Below are positions 54,196-64,000 of a stretch of 64,000 nt of DNA, piece after piece; within the stretch, counting starts at the first letter, position 1, and each line of letters starts with the position of its first letter. Both the position numbers and the translations under genes were made by a program. The notes below the pieces were generated by a model. That model was not told the DNA's origin and searched no databases. It was given only the letters and a program-made list of their open reading frames with translations. Source of the stretch: Acetobacter sp. UBA5411 (GTDB lineage Bacteria > Pseudomonadota > Alphaproteobacteria > Acetobacterales > Acetobacteraceae); assembly GCF_002409645.1 (NCBI RefSeq), contig NZ_DHNR01000033.1:62001-126000 (forward strand), written 5' to 3'.

Positions 54196-54271
54196 TGGTG
54201 AGCCGGGTGGGACTCGAACCCACGACCATTCGATTAAAAGTCGAATGCTCTACCGGCTGAGCTACCGGCTC
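54196..54271 (-). tRNA. tRNA-Lys (TTT anticodon)
   Basis: 76 nt including encoded CCA. Acceptor stem GAGCCGG / CCGGCTC, D arm AGCTCAGCCGGTAGAGC, anticodon loop CTTTTAA with TTT, T arm GTGGG-TTCGAGT-CCCAC. Complete cloverleaf on the leftward strand. Confidence 0.97.
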
Positions 54272-54325
54272 GCCACGGGCAATCGGGTAGCGACGGCTGC
54301 CGCTCATGTCAACAGCCATCGCCAT

Positions 54326-54342
54326 AAAAACCTGAAATCAGG
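54326..54342 (-). terminator. Weak terminator-like hairpin after the cyclophilin gene
   Basis: CCTGA / TCAGG with a two-base centre, followed leftward by TTTTTAT. The stem is short, so only a weak intrinsic terminator can be claimed. Confidence 0.4.
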
Positions 54343-54350
54343 CCCCTAAA

Positions 54351-54833
54351 TCAGGCTTCAGCAGAAGCCGGACGCATCTTCAAAATCTTGTCCGGATCCT
54401 TGACGGTGCCGCCTGCGCCAGAGCCGCGCTTGATCTTATCGACCAGATCCATGCCCTCGATCACTTCACCGACGATGGTGTACTGGCCATCCAGATGCGG
54501 GGAAGGCTCGAACATGATGAAGAACTGGCTGTTGGCGCTGTCCGGGTTCATCGTGCGCGCCATGCCGATCGTGCCACGCTCGAACTTCGCCGCACGGGTG
54601 AACTCGGCCTTCAGGTCCGGCAGCTTGCTGCCGCTGGTGCCGGTGCCGGTCGGATCGCCGCCCTGCGCCATGAAGCCTTCGATCACGCGATGGAACGGCG
54701 TGTTGTCATAGAAACCCTCGGCGGCCAGCGTACGCATACGCTCGGCAGCCAGAGGCGCGAGATCCGGGCGCAGGCGGATAACGACGCGCCCGCTTGCCAG
54801 ATCCATGTTCAGAATATCATTTTTGTCAGTCAT
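54351..54833 (-). CDS. Peptidyl-prolyl cis-trans isomerase (cyclophilin type)
   Basis: A 160-residue cytoplasmic cyclophilin that speeds proline isomerisation. It carries FHRVIEGFMAQGGDPTGTGTSG, the family signature, and SQFFIMF and the LDGQYTIVGEVIEGMD segment. There is no signal peptide. The start is ATG at 54833. It is downstream of coaD on the same strand. Confidence 0.95.
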   Translation of the reverse strand: MTDKNDILNMDLASGRVVIRLRPDLAPLAAERMRTLAAEGFYDNTPFHRVIEGFMAQGGDPTGTGTSGSKLPDLKAEFTRAAKFERGTIGMARTMNPDSANSQFFIMFEPSPHLDGQYTIVGEVIEGMDLVDKIKRGSGAGGTVKDPDKILKMRPASAEA

Positions 54834-54934
54834 GTGCCCATCCAGTCACGTACAGGAACCCGGTGCTCCGCACAGACAGAAGCACCGGCTCCGAACGGCT
54901 TACGGCACAAACCTCGAAACGCAAAGTTACGGAA

Positions 54935-55436
54935 TTAACGCCCCAGACGTGCAGTCACCCTTGCAGCGGCTCCGGGTGGGGTGAATTCCCTGATATCCCC
55001 GCCATAATGGGCGATTTCCCGCACCATGCGCGAGGAAATGAACTGGGTCCGTTCAGACGCCATCAGGAAAATCGTCTCAATTTCAGGGGCAAGGCGACGG
55101 TTGGCGCCCAGCATCTGCGCCTCATAGTCAAAATCCACCAGAAGCCGCAGCCCACGCACGATGATGCTCGCCCCCGTGCGCCTGACCGCGTCGACCAGAA
55201 GCTCATTGAAAGGCATGACCACAATCTCGCAGTCGGATCGCTCCGCCAGCGGTGGCACCGCTTCCTCAATGGACGCCACACGCTCTTCAATGGACAGGAG
55301 CGGGTTTTTACCCGCATTCACCGCGACGCCGATCACCAGTCGATCAACCAGCCGGGCCGCTCTCTCAATGACATCCAGATGCCCGAATGTCACAGGATCA
55401 AACGTGCCCGGATAGAATCCGACCCGTGCGGGTCTG

Positions 55437-55447
<11 letters not shown>
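54935..55447 (-). CDS. coaD: Phosphopantetheine adenylyltransferase
   Basis: Penultimate step of CoA synthesis: transfers AMP from ATP to 4'-phosphopantetheine. The nucleotidyltransferase motif FYPGTFDPVTFGHLDVIERA carries the T/HxGH-type signature, and IIVRGLRLLVDFDYEAQM is also family-specific. I chose the ATG at 55447, which overlaps the gyrA stop by 11 bp; the frame extends further into gyrA without conserved residues. 170 residues. Confidence 0.95.
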
Positions 55448-58226
<2,779 letters not shown>

Positions 58227-58759
58227 GGCTCTTCCGTCATGTCACGGCCTGCACGGCCTGCTGTGGATAAGGACTGCTGCTGATAGCACAGGGTGCGCCC
58301 CGCTGTAAGGGCGCGCCGACGCCTCTCCCGGCGGCAAGGGCGGGCATGTCGAATGCGCGAAGGCTTTAATGGATCCAACCCGGCAAGCAGACGCCCGGGT
58401 TGCAATAATCTCGGGCCCTATTCGCAACGGCCTTATACCGCACCGCCTTTGCCCGTCCGGAATCAGTCTGGATGCGGAGAGATGCCCTCCGGCTTCTTCC
58501 ATCATTACTGAAAATGACGCTGGCCTAACTGCTCACACCCAGTGATCGCGGCACCTGCTGGCCGCCATTTCTCTCTCGCCCGAAAGACCTGCCTAACAGA
58601 TTACGATCACCGTTCGCTGCCAACAAAACCACTATCCGTTAACTTTTTCACGGTACCTGAACAGACAGCGTCAGCAAATTTTTTCTCTTTTCCGGCGAGT
58701 TTGACCGCCTTCTTCTCGGTGCAGCAAACCCCAAACACGCAAGAGTCAGGTTACGATTC
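58227..58759. other. Divergent intergenic region between gyrA and the giant adhesin
   Basis: About 530 bp without a credible gene. It contains a hairpin GCGCCC (58295-58300) / GGGCGC (58309-58314) in the gyrA leader. The right half presumably holds the promoter of the adhesin; no clean -35/-10 was picked. Confidence 0.5.
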
Positions 58760-61700
58760 ATGACGGCTATCACCAGTGGCAATTCAGCGACCAACATCGC
58801 CGTCACTGCCGCTGATCCCCTGATTGTCGAACATGGAGCGACCGCCACAACTCCGACCATCAGCATTGGTGGTATCGCCGAGGTTTCGGGAGTCGTCGTT
58901 TCCGGAACCGTCCTGTCCGGCGGGTCCTTGCAGATCATGTCCGGGGGCGTGGCGAGCAACACGACCATTTCCAGCCAAGGATTGGAAGTCGTTAGCAGTG
59001 GCGGCCTGGAATCCGGGGCGATCGTCCAGTCTTTCGGAATAATCGATATTGCCAGCGGGGGCGTGGCATCCGCCATCCAGCTCAATGCAGGCGCGGACCC
59101 GACTTATTACAACAGCAATGGCTATACGCCCGACGGCGCGAACGTCGTCAATCTGAGCTCCGCCGAGTCTGCCAGCGGGCCGCTCGCCGCAAAAGTCGAA
59201 AGTGGCGGACTATTAAACAGCGCCACGGTCGGCGATGCCTCAGTCATCGTTTCTTCTGGCGGAAGTGCTGCCAATATCATCATGCAGTCCGCCAACCTCA
59301 GTGGTCCGGCGTGGAACAACGGCGTCTATGCCCTTATCACGGTCAGTAGTGGGGGCTCCATCTCCAACATCTCCGTCGGCGATAATGACGAGATTATCGA
59401 ATATGGATCGGAGGCCAATATTACCATTGGGGGCAATGGCGCCACCAACCTTCCTGCTGGCTATTCAGGCGGCCGTGTAACCAACACCTATGATGCACTG
59501 GAATCTCCCACGGCGCTCGCCCGGAATGATACCGTTTCCAGTGGCGCCGCTCTCATGGTCTCCCAAGGCTCCGCTCTCGACACGACGGTTACCGATGGCG
59601 GCATATTCGTCATTACGTCAGGCATGGCTTCCGGTGTCACCATTACCACCAGCGATAGCGATGCTGCCCTTGCCTCCCTGCAGGATGCTGAAGCGAATTT
59701 CGACGGAGGCACAACAAGTGACGTCACAGCCCATTACGCCTATCTACATGCCCACGGAGCCTCGACGACCGTCACTGGCGTCACGATAGATTCCAGCGGC
59801 TGGCTGAATGTTGACAGTCAAGGCACGGTCTTATCCACAACACTGACAGACGGCGCGTCTGCGACAGTCAGTGGCAGCGCACGCTTGGAGAGTGGCAGTG
59901 CTGCAGGAAACGGCACATCGCTCACTGTCTCAGGCGCGACCATCAGCGATTTCCAAATCAGCGACAGCGGCACGGCCACGGTCTCATCAGGCGGCTTACT
60001 GAAACAGACCATTCTCGATACGAACGCCTCAGCATCGGTCCTGTCTGGTGGGCAAACCGTTTCAACCACACTTTCAAGCAGCACTTCAGAAGAAGTTGCA
60101 AGCGGTGGCATGGCAACCGCCACGGACCTTCTGAGTGGCGCCATGCTTTCCATCGATGTCGGTGCAGGTTTTGCGGCGGATGGCACTGTGGTCAACAGTG
60201 GCGCTGCTTTCACTGTCAACTCTGGCGTTACAGCCCAAAACACCACCATTTCCCGTGGCGGAAACGTATTCGTCCTGTCAGGAGGGACGGTCAGCGCAAC
60301 GATTCTGGCTTCAGCTGACACCAGCTCCGGTCAGGCGTACATGGATGTCGAAAGCGGCGCAACGGCTTTCGACACACAGATCAATCCCGGCGCGATTGTT
60401 TACATAGAAAGCGGTGCTGTCGACAGCGACACCATTATAGGCGGCAGTCCCAGTGCGGTACGGGCCCTTCAGGTCATGTTGGGGGGAACTTCCTACAATT
60501 TGCAGGTCCTGGAGGATGGTTTTCTCATTGCAGGTCAACAGGGAACGGCAGTCGAGCTTTATAATCCCACGGCCTCCGGCAATCAGGCGACCCTTTACGT
60601 AGATGTCCACGCAACGGAATATGGTGGCGTTGTAAAAGATGGTGGCAAGCAAATTCTCTACGGCGTTGTCAGTGGCCTGACGGTCTCAAACGGCGGCGTG
60701 CAGAACATCCTGTCCGTGGCCCTGGTGCCCACGCAGGCTTCGGCTGTTGGCGATATTATCGATTCGGGCGGTCAGGTCCTTCAGGATGGTGGCTATGTCG
60801 AAAACGCCGTCATTTCTTCCGGCGGCATTCTCTCGCAAACTTCTGGAATCGCCTCCCAATATGGCGGCGTTGCCATAGCGACACAGATCATGGATGGCGG
60901 ATCAGCCATCATCGGCACCATTGGCTCGGCAACCGTTGTTTCATCGGGCGGCACGGAAGTCATCCAGTCCGGTGGCCTCGAAAGCGGTGGCACAGTCAGC
61001 GGCGGTCTTCTGACCATCAGTTCCGGCGGCTCGGCCGTTCACACCACCATCTATGACGGCGGATTGGCCGTAGTCTCCAATGGTGGTGTGATCAGCAACA
61101 CGAATCTGTCCGGACCTACCGACACACAGGCGCAAAACACCACCTTATGGATCAGTTCCGGTGGATCGGCCTATGGTACGACTGTGTTCCACGACCAAAT
61201 GATCGTTGATTCAGGAGCCTACGCTTCCGGCATCACACTCGATCAGGCGGGCATGACCATCAGCGGTGCGGTTGATGATCTGACAGTCAATGCTCAGAAC
61301 AGCAATTATTATGGCGTATTTGTTGAAGGTGGCACCGTTTCCAGCGCAACGATACTGAGCGGCGCCGGTATCGCTGTCTCGGACAACGGCTCGATCCATA
61401 ATGATACAATCGGAAGCAACAGCATGGAGTTGCTGCTTTCTTCCAACGGCGGAGGAGCGACATCCTATGATGCTGACATCCTGTCCGGCGGCCTGCTTTC
61501 CGCATATAACGAGGATGTCACTGTCATTTCCGCGACTGTCGAAGGCGGTGGAAAGCTTCGGGTCACCCAGAACGCCGTAGCAAACGCCGCGTCTGTCAGC
61601 GGCACGATGGCAGTCGATAGCAACGGCTCCGCCATTGACACACAGATTTTGGCTGGTGGCATGTTTACGGTGGGCGATCCCTCTCTTAGCGAGAACGCGA

Positions 61701-64000
61701 TCATCTCCTCCGGCGGAACGATGATCCTCTCCTCCGGTGGCATCGGTAGTAACACGCTGGTGCAAGCCGGTGGACAGGAAACCGTATCGTCAGGAAGCGT
61801 TGAGAGCGGCGGTACGGTCAGCGGCGGGCTGCTGACCGTCAGTTCCGGTGGATCCACCGCCAGCGTCACCTTGTCGGCCACCACAGTCGTCCCTGTGCTG
61901 CTTGTGGAAAATGGAGGATCCGTCTCCGGCACTCTCGTTACACAATCTGCCGTTGCGGTCATTAGCGGTCTCGCCGCAAACACTACCGTCTATGAAGGCG
62001 GTAACCTCAGAGTGGGTTCTCAGGGCGTCACCAGCGACACATTCATCAGCGGCCCTTCAGACACAGAGTCAACACATCCCGGCTTGTGGGTTAGCGCAGG
62101 GGGATCAGCCTGCGACACCACCGTCTTCCACGACACAATGGTTCTCGATGCGGACGCTCAGGCTTCCGGCATTACGCTCAATGATGCGGGAATGACCGTC
62201 AAGGGAACGGTTGATGACATAACAATCAACTATCAGAATTCTGCTGTTCCTGCATATGGTCTGTTTATCGATGGCGGAACCGTATCCGGTGTCACTGGAT
62301 CCCAGGCCCATATTGAAGTTTACGATAATGGTTCGATTTATAACGATAAAATCGAAAGCGGCAGCGTAGAATACGTCTACAGCGCCAGTGGCGCTGGAAC
62401 ATCGTATGACGCCGATATCCAGTCCGGCGGGCGTCTTTCCACGTTCAATGCGGGCGCGCAGGTCATTTCCGCAACAGTTGAAGTCGGAGGAACGTTTCAG
62501 GTCAAGGATCAGGCGCTGGCAGACAACGCTTTTGTTAGCGGTACGATGACCATAAACAGCAACGGCTCCGCCACCGACACACAGATTCTGGCAGGGGGCC
62601 AGTTCATGGTTGGAAGTGGGTCGCTAAGCGAGAACGCTGTTGTCTCTGCCAGTGGGGTGATGACCGTTTCCTCCGGCGGTGTCGGCAGCGCCACGCTGGT
62701 GCGGTCGGGTGGCACGGAAACCGTGCTGGCCAATGGCCTCGAAAGTGGTGGCGCGGTTAGTGGGGGCACCCTCATTGTGGCGAGCGGGGCGAGCGCCAGC
62801 TCAACGCTGGTCGCCGACAATGGTATCGCACTGGTCTCCGGTTCCACGACTTCCGATACCATCAGTGGCGGGCAGGAAATTGTCTCATCGGGTGGCAGCG
62901 CGTCTGACGCCACCATCGAGGGCGGCGGCACGCTCACCGTGCTCGATCAGGCGCAGGCCAGCACCGTCGCCGTGGCGAGCGGCACGCTTGCCCTCAGCGG
63001 CGCTGGTGCTTCCGCCACGTCCGTAACTCTCGATCCCGACGGCCAGATCACCCTCGCCGACGGGGCTGTTCTCAGCGGCGACGCCTACAGCGCCGGCACC
63101 ATCACCGCGCAGGATGGAGGCACCTTCGAGAGCGCCACCCTCTCTGACGGCGCTCAGGCAGGGGCGACCTCCGGTGGCACGCTCTCCGCCGTCACCGTGC
63201 AGTCGGGGGCCCAGCTTACCATCTCCTCCGGCGGTGTCGGCAGCGCCACGCAGGTGCAGTCCGGCGGCACGGAAACCGTGCTCGCCAGTGGTCTCGAGAG
63301 CGGCGGCAGCATCAGTGGGGGCACCCTTGTCGTGTCTTCCGGTGGATCGGCTTTCGATGTTTCAGTGACCGCCGCTTCATCATCCGTGATGCTGGTTGTG
63401 GAAAGCGGCGGCCTGCTGTCTAGCGTGACCGTCGCAGCCTCCGCTGTAGCGAATATTACGGGAAGCGCCGTTTCCACCACAGTTCATGATGATGGCGTCG
63501 TCGCGGTGACCTCCGGAGGAGTGGCCAGCAATACAGTCGTCAGCGGTTCCACCAATCCGGAAGGGAACAACGACAGTTTCTGGGTCAGCGCCGGAGGAAC
63601 CGCCTACAGGACGAGCGTGTCTCATGACATCATGGTCGTTGATACGGGTGGACTCGCTTCCGGCGTCACCCTGACGGACGCGGGCCTCATCCTTCAGGGT
63701 TCGGCTGATAATCTGACGTTCAGTGAAGCGAACGTCAGTGACTACGCCGTCTATGTCGATGGCGGAACGGTCACAAATCTCACGACATCGAACAAAGCCA
63801 CACTCGTTCTTGACGAGAACGGCGCGATTTCCGGCAATACGATTGCGACTGGCGGTACGGAAAGTATCTACGGTCTGTCCGGTTCTGGCGGCACCGTGTC
63901 TGGCATCGACATCCAGATCGACGGCATGCTGTCCGCCAGTGGCGACAACGTCGACATTGTGTCAGTGACGGTTGCGATGGAGGGACAGCTCCATATCACC
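58760..64000 (+). CDS. Giant AIDA-type repeat adhesin (3' end beyond the window)
   Basis: One frame stays open from the ATG at 58760 to the right edge, at least 1747 codons. The sequence is built of short Gly/Ser/Thr-rich AIDA-like repeats (patterns such as VSSGGTEVIQSGGLESGG). These are grouped into larger units: a 313-codon unit marked by a W-SSGGSAY-TTVFHD-type segment recurs at 61148 and 62087, and again at 63581 after an extra 185-codon block. No signal peptide is visible at the start (MTAITSGNSATNIAVTAADPL), so export may use a C-terminal signal or domain outside the window. Probable surface protein; inference. Confidence 0.85.
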   Translation, partial: MTAITSGNSATNIAVTAADPLIVEHGATATTPTISIGGIAEVSGVVVSGTVLSGGSLQIMSGGVASNTTISSQGLEVVSSGGLESGAIVQSFGIIDIASGGVASAIQLNAGADPTYYNSNGYTPDGANVVNLSSAESASGPLAAKVESGGLLNSATVGDASVIVSSGGSAANIIMQSANLSGPAWNNGVYALITVSSGGSISNISVGDNDEIIEYGSEANITIGGNGATNLPAGYSGGRVTNTYDALESPTALARNDTVSSGAALMVSQGSALDTTVTDGGIFVITSGMASGVTITTSDSDAALASLQDAEANFDGGTTSDVTAHYAYLHAHGASTTVTGVTIDSSGWLNVDSQGTVLSTTLTDGASATVSGSARLESGSAAGNGTSLTVSGATISDFQISDSGTATVSSGGLLKQTILDTNASASVLSGGQTVSTTLSSSTSEEVASGGMATATDLLSGAMLSIDVGAGFAADGTVVNSGAAFTVNSGVTAQNTTISRGGNVFVLSGGTVSATILASADTSSGQAYMDVESGATAFDTQINPGAIVYIESGAVDSDTIIGGSPSAVRALQVMLGGTSYNLQVLEDGFLIAGQQGTAVELYNPTASGNQATLYVDVHATEYGGVVKDGGKQILYGVVSGLTVSNGGVQNILSVALVPTQASAVGDIIDSGGQVLQDGGYVENAVISSGGILSQTSGIASQYGGVAIATQIMDGGSAIIGTIGSATVVSSGGTEVIQSGGLESGGTVSGGLLTISSGGSAVHTTIYDGGLAVVSNGGVISNTNLSGPTDTQAQNTTLWISSGGSAYGTTVFHDQMIVDSGAYASGITLDQAGMTISGAVDDLTVNAQNSNYYGVFVEGGTVSSATILSGAGIAVSDNGSIHNDTIGSNSMELLLSSNGGGATSYDADILSGGLLSAYNEDVTVISATVEGGGKLRVTQNAVANAASVSGTMAVDSNGSAIDTQILAGGMFTVGDPSLSENAIISSGGTMILSSGGIGSNTLVQAGGQETVSSGSVESGGTVSGGLLTVSSGGSTASVTLSATTVVPVLLVENGGSVSGTLVTQSAVAVISGLAANTTVYEGGNLRVGSQGVTSDTFISGPSDTESTHPGLWVSAGGSACDTTVFHDTMVLDADAQASGITLNDAGMTVKGTVDDITINYQNSAVPAYGLFIDGGTVSGVTGSQAHIEVYDNGSIYNDKIESGSVEYVYSASGAGTSYDADIQSGGRLSTFNAGAQVISATVEVGGTFQVKDQALADNAFVSGTMTINSNGSATDTQILAGGQFMVGSGSLSENAVVSASGVMTVSSGGVGSATLVRSGGTETVLANGLESGGAVSGGTLIVASGASASSTLVADNGIALVSGSTTSDTISGGQEIVSSGGSASDATIEGGGTLTVLDQAQASTVAVASGTLALSGAGASATSVTLDPDGQITLADGAVLSGDAYSAGTITAQDGGTFESATLSDGAQAGATSGGTLSAVTVQSGAQLTISSGGVGSATQVQSGGTETVLASGLESGGSISGGTLVVSSGGSAFDVSVTAASSSVMLVVESGGLLSSVTVAASAVANITGSAVSTTVHDDGVVAVTSGGVASNTVVSGSTNPEGNNDSFWVSAGGTAYRTSVSHDIMVVDTGGLASGVTLTDAGLILQGSADNLTFSEANVSDYAVYVDGGTVTNLTTSNKATLVLDENGAISGNTIATGGTESIYGLSGSGGTVSGIDIQIDGMLSASGDNVDIVSVTVAMEGQLHIT

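Noticed and set aside
51047..54271. Prophage remnant at tRNA-Lys
   Set aside because: Only one tail-fibre-like gene is present, with no integrase, capsid, terminase or visible attachment repeat.
58760..64000. CRISPR array or tandem repeats
   Set aside because: The repeats are in-frame protein repeats with codon-level variation and no unique spacers of constant length.

Overview
The window comes from an alphaproteobacterium of the acetic acid bacterium type (Acetobacteraceae). The evidence is moderate-to-high GC, alphaproteobacterial gene orders (rpoZ-rel-acpS-lepB-rnc-era; lgt-MidA-pgeF; fliL-fliM with MotE-like and DUF6468 proteins), a type II NADH dehydrogenase beside an AldB-like aldehyde dehydrogenase, and large repetitive surface proteins. 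The genus cannot be fixed from sequence reading alone.

Layout. 0-7.9 kb is a leftward housekeeping block: frr (cut by the edge), pyrH, era, rnc, lepB, acpS, rel/spoT, rpoZ, folK. 7.9-19 kb is mixed: a NYN-domain protein, a degenerate uracil-DNA-glycosylase-fold protein, a beta-hydroxyacid dehydrogenase, an NDUFAF6-like protein, sodB, a thioredoxin-like exported protein, an RlmM-like methyltransferase, DUF423 and DUF4142 proteins, an uncharacterised membrane/coiled-coil pair, and a PduO-type cobalamin adenosyltransferase. 17.3-22 kb is a tightly overlapping leftward series (lipoprotein, pgeF, MidA/NDUFAF7-like, lgt) followed by hldD. 22.1-24.8 kb runs rightward: ubiK-like, YbjN, proC, a TetR/COQ9-like protein and tRNA-Gln. 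It is closed by a leftward HU gene.

25.3-31.9 kb is a surface-polysaccharide/adhesin region: a RgpF-like protein, an ATP-grasp protein, a two-domain glycosyltransferase and an RTX-like beta-roll protein. It is followed by about 740 bp of AT-rich non-coding DNA. 32.6-34 kb carries speE and speD (spermidine synthesis). 34.4-39.2 kb is the glycine cleavage operon gcvT-gcvH-gcvP under a tandem glycine riboswitch, followed by an XRE regulator. 39.7-44.9 kb holds a Rieske oxygenase divergent from aldB-like and ndh genes, then a TetR regulator. 45.1-50.8 kb is a leftward flagellar block (fliL, fliM, DUF6468, MotE-like, large TPR-like exported protein). A 906-residue exported protein with tail-fibre-like features lies upstream of it, next to tRNA-Lys. 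54.3-58.2 kb has a cyclophilin, coaD and gyrA. From 58.76 kb to the right edge one uninterrupted reading frame of at least 1747 codons encodes a giant AIDA-type repeat adhesin.

The items most worth a second look are a nested, mutually exclusive hairpin element at 12077-12177 that no gene explains; the 939-bp higher-order repeat and the 555-bp inserted duplication in the giant adhesin; the 906-residue exported tail-fibre-like protein; the ATP-grasp/glycosyltransferase/beta-roll locus; and the NYN plus degenerate UDG pair.
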